Shown here: in pieces, positions 42,764-52,200 of the stretch | How the letters are laid out: each line of letters opens with the position of its first letter | Numbering within the stretch: the first letter of the stretch is position 1 | NCBI GenBank assembly: GCA_036556905.1 | Contig: DATBIM010000050.1 | Coordinates: 1 to 64,000, forward strand | From: 40CM-4-69-5 sp036556905 | GTDB taxonomy: Bacteria; Methylomirabilota; Methylomirabilia; Rokubacteriales; CSP1-6 | DNA length: 64,000 nt | Direction of reading: 5' to 3' | The notes under the pieces: generated by a model | Databases searched by the model: none | What the model was told of the DNA's origin: nothing | What the model saw: the letters and a program-made list of their open reading frames with translations, nothing else | Made by a program: the position numbers and the translations under genes

Positions 42764-43873
42764 ATGCGACGATTCGGGATCTTCGTTCTCGTGACGTTCC
42801 TGGCGCTCGCGGCGGGCTCGGCGGCGGCCCAAGCCCCCATCGAGAGCGAGCTCGTGCTCATCACCCCGGTGTCGAAGTTCATTCACGACGCCGCCCTCAA
42901 GGCCTTCGCCGAGTACGCCAAAGAGCGATGGAACGTCAGCGTGAAGGTCAACGCCATCCCGGCCGGTACCCCGATCGCGTACGGTCGCATCGTGGAGTGG
43001 AAGGGCCGGCCCGAGGCCGACATCTTCTGGGGGGGCGAGTCCGCCCTCTTCGAGAAGCTCACCGAGCAGAAACTGCTGCAGAAGGTGGAGATCGGTCGCG
43101 AGGCGTGGGATTCGATCCCGGCCGCGATCGGCAAACCGAGGCCCATTCCCCTCAAAGACAAGGAGGGCTACTGGGTGGGCACGGCCCTGGAGCCGTATGG
43201 ACTCGTCTACCACCCCCGGCGGCTGCAGCGGCTGGGTGTGCCCGCGCCCAAGGACTGGGAAGACCTGCTGCACCCCAAGCTCCGCGGCGAGGTCGCGCAA
43301 TGCGCGCCGACCCGCTCCTCATCCTCGAACGCGACCTACGAAGTGATCCTGTCGATGCACGGGGAGAACAAGGGCTGGGAGTGGCTCAAGCGCCTGGCCG
43401 CCAATACCGGACACTTCACCGCGCGCAGCCGTGATGTGCCGACCGTGGTGGCCAAGGGCGAGTACGCTGCCGGCTTCGCGGTGCCCTCGTACATGGCCTT
43501 CGAGGAGAAGCTGGCCGGCTTCGACATCAAGTTCGTGGCTCCCCGGAACGCCTTCGTGACCCCGGAGCCCATGGCGGTCCTGGCCGGAGCCCGCAATCCC
43601 CGGGCGGCCCGCGCGTTCATCGAGTTCCTGCTCACCGAGCGCGGCCAGAAGGTGTTCATGGAGCGAGGCCTGTTTCCCATCACCCCTCGCTTCCGGGTCC
43701 AGGGTCCGCCCGGCTCCACCGCGGAAATGGCCGTGGAGTTCACCGGCGGGGTGCGCTCCTATTTTGATGGCGAGGTCGCCAACGTCTATGACGACGCGGT
43801 TGCCGCTCGGCGTTCGGAGGCGCTGAAACAGCGATACCGCGCGGACATCGAGGCGGTCTGGAAGAAGCCCTGA
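42764..43873 (+). CDS. ABC transporter substrate-binding protein, iron/aminoethylphosphonate type
   Basis: 369 residues. Signal peptide MRRFGIFVLVTFLALAAGSAAAQ, then a two-lobed binding protein (LVLITPVSKFIHDAALKAFAEYAKERWNVSV; PEADIFWGGESALFEKL; GLVYHPRRLQRLGVPAPKDWEDLLHPKLRG; TPEPMAVLAGARNPRAARAFIEFLLTERGQ). This is the FbpA/AfuA/PhnS-like family whose ligands include Fe3+, phosphonates and phosphoglycerates. AAGGAG lies 7 bases before the ATG. Context with glp genes suggests a phosphorylated glycerol compound; substrate not determined. Confidence 0.85.
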   Translation: MRRFGIFVLVTFLALAAGSAAAQAPIESELVLITPVSKFIHDAALKAFAEYAKERWNVSVKVNAIPAGTPIAYGRIVEWKGRPEADIFWGGESALFEKLTEQKLLQKVEIGREAWDSIPAAIGKPRPIPLKDKEGYWVGTALEPYGLVYHPRRLQRLGVPAPKDWEDLLHPKLRGEVAQCAPTRSSSSNATYEVILSMHGENKGWEWLKRLAANTGHFTARSRDVPTVVAKGEYAAGFAVPSYMAFEEKLAGFDIKFVAPRNAFVTPEPMAVLAGARNPRAARAFIEFLLTERGQKVFMERGLFPITPRFRVQGPPGSTAEMAVEFTGGVRSYFDGEVANVYDDAVAARRSEALKQRYRADIEAVWKKP

Positions 43874-43897
43874 GGAGCCCGGCGGGCCGGGGGTGTA

Positions 43898-44962
43898 ATG
43901 GCCACCATCTCCCTGCGCGGCGTCGTCAAGCGGTTCACCGGCGTCGTCGCGGTGGACGGCGCGAGCGTCGATGTCGGCGATGGCGAGCTGTTCACGCTGC
44001 TGGGGCCCTCGGGCTGCGGCAAGACGACGCTGCTCCGGCTGATCGCCGGGTTTTACGCGCCCGACGCCGGCGAGATCTGGTTCGGTGACCGCCGCGTGGA
44101 CGGCGTGCCCGTCTACGCCCGCAACATCGGCATGGTGTTCCAGAACTATGCCCTCTGGCCCCACATGACGGTGCGGGCAAACATCACCTACGGTCTCCGG
44201 CTGCGCCGGCTGGCCGCCGCCGAGATCGAGCGCCGACTGGCCGAGGTGCTGGGCAAGGTCAACCTGGTGGGGCTGGAGGGACGCTACCCTGGCCAGCTCT
44301 CGGGGGGCCAGCAGCAGCGGGTAGCGCTGGCCCGCGCGCTCGTCCTCAATCCCGAGATCCTGCTCCTCGACGAGCCGCTCTCCAACCTGGACGCCAAGAT
44401 CCGCGTGCAAGTTCGGACGGAAATCCGTCGCCTGCAGCGAGAGCTCGGGATCACCACGGTATACGTCACCCACGACCAGGAAGAGGCGTTGTCGCTATCC
44501 GATCGAGTGGCCGTCATGCGCCAGGGCCTTGTGTTGCAAACCGCCACCCCCAAGGAGCTTTACGAGCGCCCGGCCACACGCTTCGTGGCCGACTTCGTGG
44601 GGGTGAACAATTTCATTGCGGGTGTCTGCCGCGAGGCGGGCAATGGCCGGGTCGTGGTGGAGACGGCGCTGGGGCCCCTGTGCGGGCGCCCGGGCGGCGC
44701 CATACAGGCCGGCGAGCGGTGTGTCCTGGCCATCCGCCCCGAGAACATCGCGCTGGGGCCGGGACCTGAGAATTCTTGCCCGGGTCGCGTCGTGCTCGCG
44801 TCGTACCTGGGCAGCACCCTGCGGTACGACGTGGAGACGGCCGCGGGGCCCCTCCTGAAGGTCGACGTGCGCGACCCCTGGCACCACGAGGTGCTGGCTC
44901 CGGGGGCCCCGGTCATCCTCTCGTTTCCCTCGTCGACGGCGCTGACCCTGGCCGATGACTGA
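43898..44962 (+). CDS. ABC transporter ATP-binding protein
   Basis: 354 residues. Walker A GPSGCGKTT at 36-44, signature LSGGQQQRVALARAL, Walker B ILLLDEPLSNLD, H-loop YVTHDQEEAL, and a C-terminal TOBE regulatory domain (about 240-354) as in MalK/UgpC/FbpC. Second gene of the importer operon; its last 8 bases overlap the permease start. Confidence 0.93.
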   Translation: MATISLRGVVKRFTGVVAVDGASVDVGDGELFTLLGPSGCGKTTLLRLIAGFYAPDAGEIWFGDRRVDGVPVYARNIGMVFQNYALWPHMTVRANITYGLRLRRLAAAEIERRLAEVLGKVNLVGLEGRYPGQLSGGQQQRVALARALVLNPEILLLDEPLSNLDAKIRVQVRTEIRRLQRELGITTVYVTHDQEEALSLSDRVAVMRQGLVLQTATPKELYERPATRFVADFVGVNNFIAGVCREAGNGRVVVETALGPLCGRPGGAIQAGERCVLAIRPENIALGPGPENSCPGRVVLASYLGSTLRYDVETAAGPLLKVDVRDPWHHEVLAPGAPVILSFPSSTALTLADD

Positions 44963-46664
44963 CGGCGTCGCCGCCCCGGCCGCGGCGCGGGCCCCCGGGG
45001 GCATCGCCGTGGCGCCGGCCCTCGGCGTCGCTGCCATCTGGCTCTTCCTGCTGGTGTTCCTGGTCTATCCGCTCCTGAGGATCTTCTGGGACGCCTTCAC
45101 CGATGAGCTCGGTCGCTTCACCGTAGGCCACTTCCTCGAGTTCGCCAGCGACGCGTTCTACCGCCGCTCGCTGGTCAACTCGCTGCTGCTGGGCCTGGGA
45201 ACCGTGGCTGCCACCTCGGTGCTGGGCTTCACGATCGCGATCCTGCTCGTCCGGTACGAGTTCGTCGGCCGGAGCCTGTTCAGCTACCTCACGCTGATTC
45301 CCATCATCTCGCCCCCGCTGGTCGGGGTCCTGGGCTTCACGTTCATCCTGGGCCGGGCCGGCACCGTCAACGTGCTCCTGATGGACTGGCTGGACATCGC
45401 CCGCCCCGTCAACTTCATCTATGGCCTCCATGGCGTGCTGCTCGTCGAGGCGCTGCATCTGTTCCCGATGATCACGCTCAACGTGGTCGACGCCCTGGCC
45501 AAGATCGATCCGGCCCTGGAGGAGGCGGCCGAAAGCGTGGGGGCTCGTGGCTGGCGCAAGCTGCGCACGATCACGCTGCCCCTGACAACGCCCGGCTACA
45601 TCGCCGGGGCCCTGCTGGTGTTCATCTGGACATTCTCGGACTTCGCCACGCCGCTCGTGCTGGGCGTCCACGACCTGCTAGCCGCGCAGGCCTATCTCAA
45701 CATTGTGCAGTTCGTGGACCGGCGCCTGTTCCGCATGGGGATCGTGATCTCGGCCCTCATGGTGGTGCTGGCCGTGGTATTCCTCGTCGCGGCCCGGCGG
45801 TACGTCGCCATCAAGGACTACTCTTCGCTGGCGTACTCCCGTGTGGCCCGGCGCCGGCTCACCGGGGCCCGCCACGCCCTGGCCGTCGGGTTCCTGTCGC
45901 TGGTGATGGTGGCCTCGTTCATCCCCTACGTGGGCGTGGCCCTGGCCTCGGTGGGGCGGGGCTGGTCGCTCACGCCGCTGCCGGTGCAGTACACGCTGCA
46001 GTACTTCGAGCGGGTGATCGTAGAGACGCCGAAGTACATCGTGAACACCTTTGTCTATGCCGGGCTGGCCGTCGGCATCTGCATCGTCGTGGGCCTGCCC
46101 ATCGCCTGGCTGCTGGCCCGCACGCGGCTGCCCGGCCGCGACGTCCTGGACGGCCTCAACACGCTGATCCTGGCCATCCCGGGCACCGCCATCGGCATCG
46201 CCTACATCCGAGCCTTCCACGTCCCCCTGCCCGGCCTCGACCGCGCCCTCACCAGTTTCTGGATCATCCTGCCGCTCGTCCTTGCGGTGCGGCGACTGCC
46301 GTATACCGTGCGCGGCTCGTACGCCTCGCTGCTCCTCGTGCACCGCTCGATGGAGGAGGCCGCGGCCAGCGTGGGGGCCCGCGGCCCGCGGTCCTTCCGG
46401 GACATCACCCTGCCGCTGATCTGGCGCGGCGTCCTGGTCGGGTCTCTCTTCTCGTTCATGACGTCGCTGCAGGAAGCCTCCGCCGTGCTGTTCCTCTCGC
46501 TCGGGGGCTGGGAGACGATGACCGTGGGAATCTTCTCCTTCTACATCGCCGGCAGCGCCAACGAGGCGGCCGCGCTGGGTGTGATCCTCATCGTCGTCGC
46601 GGCGGTGACGCTGGTCCTGATCAACCGTGTGGCCGGCGCCCGCATGGGCGGGATGTTCGGTTAG
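44955..46664 (+). CDS. ABC transporter permease with two fused domains
   Basis: 569 residues with about 12 helices, made of two permease domains in one chain as in FbpB/SfuB/PhnU-V. Each half carries its own EAA loop: EEAAESVGARGWRKLRTITLP and EEAAASVGARGPRSFRDITLPL, the docking sites for the ATPase dimer. It completes the importer begun at 42764 and ends the long plus-strand run; 107 bases without a gene follow. Confidence 0.9.
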   Translation: MTDGVAAPAAARAPGGIAVAPALGVAAIWLFLLVFLVYPLLRIFWDAFTDELGRFTVGHFLEFASDAFYRRSLVNSLLLGLGTVAATSVLGFTIAILLVRYEFVGRSLFSYLTLIPIISPPLVGVLGFTFILGRAGTVNVLLMDWLDIARPVNFIYGLHGVLLVEALHLFPMITLNVVDALAKIDPALEEAAESVGARGWRKLRTITLPLTTPGYIAGALLVFIWTFSDFATPLVLGVHDLLAAQAYLNIVQFVDRRLFRMGIVISALMVVLAVVFLVAARRYVAIKDYSSLAYSRVARRRLTGARHALAVGFLSLVMVASFIPYVGVALASVGRGWSLTPLPVQYTLQYFERVIVETPKYIVNTFVYAGLAVGICIVVGLPIAWLLARTRLPGRDVLDGLNTLILAIPGTAIGIAYIRAFHVPLPGLDRALTSFWIILPLVLAVRRLPYTVRGSYASLLLVHRSMEEAAASVGARGPRSFRDITLPLIWRGVLVGSLFSFMTSLQEASAVLFLSLGGWETMTVGIFSFYIAGSANEAAALGVILIVVAAVTLVLINRVAGARMGGMFG

Positions 46665-46732
46665 TCCTCTTGTGCTTCACTCCGCTCGGGACGCCCTCAG
46701 AAATCAACGGGGAATCAGCTAGTTGAGCCGCC

Positions 46733-46761
46733 TTGTCCCGTTCGGTGCGATGTGCTAGTGT
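46733..46761 (+). promoter_or_regulatory. promoter for the F0 gene cluster, near-leaderless
   Basis: -35 TTGTCC (46733-46738), 17-base spacer, -10 TAGTGT (46756-46761). The atpZ ATG lies 11 bases past the -10, so the 5' leader would be 0-4 bases; there is no Shine-Dalgarno sequence (TCCTTCTTCAC precedes the ATG). Confidence 0.55.
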
Positions 46762-46771
46762 CCTTCTTCAC

Positions 46772-47005
46772 ATGACGCCGGGGCCCGAGCCCGCCTTCAA
46801 GTCTGTCGGCGAGCTGGCCTCGATCGGCGTGGCCCTGGTACTGGCGACCGTGATCGGCCTGGGCGCTGGTTACTACGCCGACCGCTGGCTGGGCACGAGC
46901 CCATGGTTGACCCTCGTTGGTCTCGGGCTCGGGATCGTGGCGGGCTTCGTCACCCTCTTTCGCTCGGTCAGGAGCGCGGAGCGGAACCTCAAGGACGATG
47001 CGTGA
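46772..47005 (+). CDS. AtpZ/AtpI-type F0 accessory membrane protein
   Basis: 77 residues, two membrane helices: ELASIGVALVLATVIGLGAGYYADRWLGTSPWLTLVGLGLGIVAGFVTLFRSV. The GYYADRWLGTSPW turn is the AtpZ/AtpI hallmark. Family members help assemble the c ring or carry Mg2+/Ca2+ next to ATP synthase. First gene of the F0 cluster; overlaps the next gene by 8 bases. Confidence 0.82.
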   Translation: MTPGPEPAFKSVGELASIGVALVLATVIGLGAGYYADRWLGTSPWLTLVGLGLGIVAGFVTLFRSVRSAERNLKDDA

Positions 47006-47366
47006 GCTGAGAGCGCGCGTCACGCTGGTCAGCGCGGCGACGGCTGCCGTGCTGGCGGGATTGGCCTACGGGCTGGCCGGCCCCGCCGCTGGGCTCGGGG
47101 TCGCGGCCGCGGGGGCCCTGACTTTGGCGAACTTCTGGTGGCTCGTGCACAACGCCGGTGCCGTCGCCGACGTCGTCCCCGCCTCGCGCCGGCTCGTCTG
47201 GGCCGTCGCCTCCGGGGTGCGACTCCTGGCGCTGGTGGCGGTGCTGGCCCTGCTACTCGCCTCCGGGCTCGTGCACCCCGTGGCGTTCGTCGTCGGGCTG
47301 GTGATCGTGCCCGGCGCGGTGATCGTGCTGGGACTGCGGGCCGCCTGTCGCGCCGGAGCCGGATGA
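46998..47366 (+). CDS. atpI: ATP synthase subunit I-like protein
   Basis: 122 residues with four membrane helices and no motifs beyond that. Position between AtpZ and AtpB, overlapping both (8 and 4 bases), and topology match the AtpI/Atp1 chaperone-like protein that assists c-ring assembly. Sequence is weakly conserved, so the call rests largely on context. Confidence 0.7.
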   Translation: MRELRARVTLVSAATAAVLAGLAYGLAGPAAGLGVAAAGALTLANFWWLVHNAGAVADVVPASRRLVWAVASGVRLLALVAVLALLLASGLVHPVAFVVGLVIVPGAVIVLGLRAACRAGAG

Positions 47367-48148
47367 TGGGAGCGATCGAGCACCCTCCGATCCTTCAGCT
47401 GCCAACCATTCCCGACCATGTCACGTATACGTGGCTGGTGATGATCCTGCTCGCCGCGCTGGCCTTCCTGGGCTCCCGCCACGTCGCGCTGGTCCCGCGG
47501 GGCCTGCAGAATGTCCTGGAAGTCGTGCTCGAGCAAATCCTGGGAATGATCGACGACGTGATCGGGCCCGGTGGGCGCCAGTACCTGCCCCTGATCGCCA
47601 CCCTCGGGCTCTTCATCCTGACCGGCAACCTCATCTCGCTCGTGCCCGGCCTGGCCGGGCCGACGGCCAACCTCAACACCACGGCGGCGTGTGCCATCAT
47701 CGTGTTCGTCTCCTACCATTACATCGGTATCAAGAATCAGGGTCTGGTGGCCTACCTGAACCACTTCACCGGTCCCATGCCCTGGTCGCTGGGAATGGCT
47801 CCCATCAAGCTCTTGATGATTCCCATCGAGCTCATCAGCCACCTGGCCCGGCCCCTGTCGCTGTCGCTCCGGCTCTTCGGTAACATGACGGGCGGCCACA
47901 TCCTCTTGGCGATCATCTTCTTCCTCATGGGTCTGGACGGGCTGCTGGGGTGGGCGCTCTCGGGGAGCGGGCTCGCTGTCGTGCTGGGCGGACTGGGTAG
48001 CGTCATCATGGTCGTCTTCACCGTCGGCTTCCTGTTCCCGCTGAAGATCCTGGTCTCGTTCCTGCAGGCCTTCATCTTCGTCATGCTGACCATGCTGTAC
48101 ATCGCCGGCGCGACCGAACACGCCGAGCATCACGCGGAGCACCACTAG
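47363..48148 (+). CDS. atpB: ATP synthase F0 subunit a
   Basis: 261 residues, about six helices. The essential Arg is in LSLSLRLFGNMTGGHIL, and ISHLARPLSLSLR plus FQAFIFVMLTMLYIAGATEH are conserved. The C-terminus is histidine rich (EHAEHHAEHH), as in some deltaproteobacteria-like a subunits. It forms the ion half-channels against the c ring. ATG overlaps the atpI stop. Confidence 0.95.
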   Translation: MMGAIEHPPILQLPTIPDHVTYTWLVMILLAALAFLGSRHVALVPRGLQNVLEVVLEQILGMIDDVIGPGGRQYLPLIATLGLFILTGNLISLVPGLAGPTANLNTTAACAIIVFVSYHYIGIKNQGLVAYLNHFTGPMPWSLGMAPIKLLMIPIELISHLARPLSLSLRLFGNMTGGHILLAIIFFLMGLDGLLGWALSGSGLAVVLGGLGSVIMVVFTVGFLFPLKILVSFLQAFIFVMLTMLYIAGATEHAEHHAEHH

Positions 48149-48167
48149 CCACAAGGAGGGCCGGTTC

Positions 48168-48497
48168 GTGCGACGTTCACTGGTTGCCGTGGGCATGATA
48201 GTGTTCGCGTTCCCGAGCCTGGCGCTGGCCCAGACGCCCGCCGGAGGAGGGGGTGGTGGCTGGGTCGGACCGTTCGCCGTCCTGGCCGCCGGTCTCGGCA
48301 TGGCGTTCGCCGCCGGCCTCTGCGGCCTCGGGCAGGGGCGGGCGATCGCGTCTGCGGTCGAGGCCATGGCCCGCCAGCCCGGCGCGGCGGCGCGGATTCA
48401 GACCGCGATGATCATCGGTCTGGCGCTGATCGAGTCGCTGGCGATCTACACGCTGGTCATCGCGATCATCTTGTTGTTCGTTCAGCCGGTCAAGTAG
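48168..48497 (+). CDS. atpE: ATP synthase F0 subunit c
   Basis: 109 residues. An N-terminal hydrophobic signal-like stretch (LVAVGMIVFAFPSLALAQ) and a glycine-rich linker precede the two-helix hairpin, a longer form than the usual 75-80 residues. Helix 1 ends GLGQGRAIASAVEAMARQP, and the ion-binding Glu lies in ALIESLAIYTLV. AAGGAGGG 7 bases upstream of the GTG. F1 genes do not follow, so F0 and F1 are in separate operons. Confidence 0.93.
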   Translation: MRRSLVAVGMIVFAFPSLALAQTPAGGGGGGWVGPFAVLAAGLGMAFAAGLCGLGQGRAIASAVEAMARQPGAAARIQTAMIIGLALIESLAIYTLVIAIILLFVQPVK

Positions 48498-48550
48498 ACA
48501 GGCTCGCGGTGGCGGGCGCGGACGCCGTGCCCGCCACCCACGCACTGCTC

Positions 48551-49201
48551 ATGCCCCGGCGCACGGCCTACCGGCCTCCCAAGATCCCCGAGATGACGAT
48601 CCGCCGGCTGTCCGTCTACACGCGCTGCCTGCTCCAGCTCGAGGAAGATGGGGTCAAGACCATCTCCTCGCAGGACCTGGCCGAGCGCTTCAACCTGAAC
48701 TCCGCGCAGGTCCGCAAGGACCTCGCCTACTTCGGGGAGTTCGGTGTCCGGGGCATCGGCTACTACGTGTCGGGCCTCAAGGCCGAGTTGCAGCGGATCC
48801 TGGGCCTGGATCGCGAGTGGCCGGTGGCCCTGGTCGGCTTCGGCAACCTCGGCTCGGCCCTCTTCCACTACCGGGGGTTCGGCCGCCAGGGCTTCCGCAT
48901 CGTGGCTGTCTTCGACGACGATCCGGCCAAGCACCACCGGGAGGTCGGCGGGGTCCCCGTGTTCCCCGCCCGTGAGCTCGCGCGCGAAGTGCGAGCCCGG
49001 TCGATCCAGATCGGGATCGTGGCGGTCCCGGCCGAATCCGCGCAGGCCGTGGCCGATCAGCTGGTGGCGGCCGGGATCAAGGCCGTCCTGAACTTCGCCC
49101 CGACCCGGATCCGTGTGCCGCGTGACGTTCGGCTCAAGGACGTGGACCTCTCGATCGAGCTGGAGACGCTGTCGTTTTACCTGGCCAAGGGATCACGATA
49201 G
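48551..49201 (+). CDS. rex: redox-sensing transcriptional repressor Rex
   Basis: 216 residues. N-terminal winged helix ISSQDLAERFNLNSAQVRKDLAYFGEFGVRGIGY (DNA recognition), then a Rossmann domain with GFGNLGSAL and FDDDPAKHHREVGGVPV for NADH/NAD+ sensing, and the C-terminal swapped helix LSIELETLSFYLA. It derepresses respiratory and fermentative genes when NADH rises. Lies 53 bases after atpE; ATP synthase genes are common neighbours or targets. No perfect Rex operator (TTGTGAA-N-TTCACAA) was found in the window. Confidence 0.93.
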   Translation: MPRRTAYRPPKIPEMTIRRLSVYTRCLLQLEEDGVKTISSQDLAERFNLNSAQVRKDLAYFGEFGVRGIGYYVSGLKAELQRILGLDREWPVALVGFGNLGSALFHYRGFGRQGFRIVAVFDDDPAKHHREVGGVPVFPARELAREVRARSIQIGIVAVPAESAQAVADQLVAAGIKAVLNFAPTRIRVPRDVRLKDVDLSIELETLSFYLAKGSR

Positions 49202-49225
49202 GGTAGTAGCCGTAGCCGTCGCTCC

Positions 49226-52200
49226 ATGCTGGAACAGTGGCCGCCGTTCGAAGCCCTGGCGAAAGCCTTCGCCGCGGGAGATCCCTGTCTACGCATCGCC
49301 GGCCTCACCGGGGGGGGCCGGGCCCTGGTCATAGCCGAGCTCCTCCAGACCACTTCGCGCGCGGCCCTGGTCCTGGCCGCTTCACTCCCCGACGCGCGTT
49401 CCTGGGCTCAGGATCTGAGGTTCTTCGGTGCCCCGGCCGTGGAGTTTCCCGAGGGCGAGCCCCGGCTCTGGCGCGGTGGTCGCCAGCGCGAAGCCGATGC
49501 CGAGCGCGCGCTCATCTGCCGGCGGCTGCTCGCCGGGGAGCCCCTCATCGTCGTCGCCACCCGGTCCGCTCTCGGGGTGCCGCTGTCGGCCCCCGGCGCC
49601 TTCGGCGCCGGGACGCTGCGCTTGTCGGTCGGCGACAGCCTCGATCGCGAGCTGCTCCTGGAGGCGCTCGGCGCCGCCGGCTATGAGCGGGTCGACACGG
49701 TCGTCGAGGTGGGCCAGTGGAGCCTGCGCGGCGGCATCGTCGACATTTTCTCGCCCACGCACCCGGCCCCGGCCCGCCTCGAGTTCTTCGGGGATGAGAT
49801 CGAGTCGATCCGCCTGTTCGATCCCACATCGCAGCGGTCGCAGACGGCCCTGGACGAGCTGATCGTGCTGCCGCTCGAGGCTCCTGCCCAGGGGGCGTCG
49901 GGGACCACCGCCGACTTGCTCGCCTACCTGCCGGCAGCCGCGGCCGTCGTTGTCGACAATCCGCGGCTGCTCGACGAGGGGGTCGAGGAGGCGCCAGACC
50001 AGCCGCCACTGGGGAAGCGGCTGGAATCACGGCAGCGTCTGGAGCTTGAGCTTGTGACCGGAGCGTCCGGCTCGCCTGGATTCGCCCTGGAGACCCACGC
50101 GGTGGACCGCTACTCGGGACGGTTCATCCAGCTCGCCGAGGAGATCGCCGGCTGGCGACGCGAGGGGTTTCGCGTCCGACTAGTGGCCGCCGACGTCCAC
50201 CAGGCCGAGCATCTGCGGCAGATCCTCCGCGAGCACGGGCTGGAGGCAGCGGACGCGCCTGGTCTGGGGACGGCCGACGGTCTGGCGGTGGTCGTGGGAG
50301 AGTGCTCGACCGGCTTCACGATCCCGGCGCTGGGGCTCATCGTGCTGACCGAGGGGGAGATGTTCGGGGCCCGGCGCCGTACCCTCCGGAGGCCCAAATA
50401 CCAGCGGGGCTCCCCCGTCACCGCCTTCACAGATCTGGCCGTCGGCGACCTGGTCGTCCACGATGACCACGGGATCGGGCGCTACCTCGGCCTGCGCACC
50501 ATGCACGTGGGAGACCGCGACGGCGACTACCTGCTCCTGGAGTACGCCGAGAGCAACCAGCTCTACCTCCCCGTCGAGCGGCTCGATCTCATCTCCAAGT
50601 ATCTCGGTGGAGACGCGACGGCAGCTCGTCTCGATCGTCTGGGCGGGGCCTCTTGGCAACGCGTCAAAGAGTCGGTGCGGGCCGCCCTTCGCGAGATGGC
50701 CGAGGAGTTGCTCAAGCTCTACGCTCGCCGCGCCGTCGCCGAGGGCCACGCCTTCGCCACCGACACCGCCTGGCAGCGGGAGTTCGAAGCCGCCTTCCGC
50801 TTCGAGGAGACGCCGGACCAGCTTCGGGCGATCGCCGACGTCAAGCAGGATATGGAAGCGGCCCGCCCCATGGACCGTCTGGTCGCCGGGGACGTAGGCT
50901 ACGGCAAGACGGAAGTGGCGCTTCGGGCCGCCTTTAAGACGGTCGCCGACGGCATGCAGGTGGCGGTGCTGGTCCCCACGACGGTGCTCGCCCAGCAGCA
51001 CTGGGCCACGTTCGCCGAGCGTTTTGCCGCGTTTCCGGTTCGGGTCGAGCTGCTCTCGCGGTTCCGATCACCGGCTGAGCAGAAGGCCGTGGTGGACGGG
51101 CTCCGGGCGGGGACGGTGGACGTGGTGATCGGCACCCACCGCCTTCTGTCGCGCGACGTCGGCTTCAAGAACCTGGGATTGCTGATCGTCGACGAGGAGC
51201 ACCGGTTCGGCGTCGCCCACAAGGAGCGCCTCAAGCAGTTTCGAACGGCGGTGGACGTGCTGGCGCTGACCGCCACGCCCATCCCCCGTACGCTCTACAT
51301 GTCCCTCTCCGGGGTGCGGGACATGTCGGTGATCGAGACGCCGCCGCTGGATCGGCTGCCGGTGGAGACGGTGATCCGTCGCTTCGGCAAGGCGGTGATC
51401 CGAGAGGCCCTGGAGCGTGAGCTCCGGCGCGGCGGTCAGGTCTTCTTCGTCCACAACCGGGTCCAGTCGCTTCCTTCGATGGTGCGCATGCTCGGCGAGT
51501 TGGTGCCCGATGCACGCCTGGTGATGGCGCACGGGCAGATGCGCGAGCGGGAGCTGGAGGCGGCCATGGTCAAGTTCGTCAGCGGTCAGGCCGACGTGCT
51601 GGTCTCGACCGCCATCATCGAGTCGGGGCTGGACATCCCAGCGTCCAACACCATCGTCGTGAACCGGGCGGATCGTCTGGGGCTGGCCCAGCTCTACCAG
51701 TTGCGGGGGCGGGTGGGCCGCGAACGCCAGCAGGCCTTCTGCTATCTGCTCATCCCGGCGGACGGGCGGGTCGATGAGCAGGCCCAGCGGCGGCTCCGGG
51801 TGCTGCAGGAGCTCACGGACCTGGGCTCGGGGTTCAAGCTGGCTCTCCGCGACCTCGAGATCAGGGGCGCTGGCAACCTGCTGGGCGCCCAGCAGCACGG
51901 CCACATCGCTGCGGTCGGCTTCGATCTTTATTCGAAACTCCTGGCGGAAGCCGTGCGAGAATTGAAGGGCGAAGCGACCGCTGCCAGTGTCGAGCCGGTC
52001 GTGAGCGTGAACGTCGAAGGCTTCTTACCAGAAGACTATGTCTCCGAGGTCAACCAGCGTCTCGCGCTCTACAAGCGCCTCGCCGGAGCTCGCACCGCGG
52101 GCGAGGTGGTGGACCTTCGCGCGGAGCTGGTCGACCGCTTCGGCCCCTTGCCGCTCCCGGCCGAGCAGTTGCTCGACATCGTCCGGATCCGGGTGGCGGC

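Noticed and set aside
46665..46771. Rex operator upstream of atpZ (TTGTGCTTCAC)
   Set aside because: Only one half-site resembles the operator and there is no inverted partner at the right spacing.
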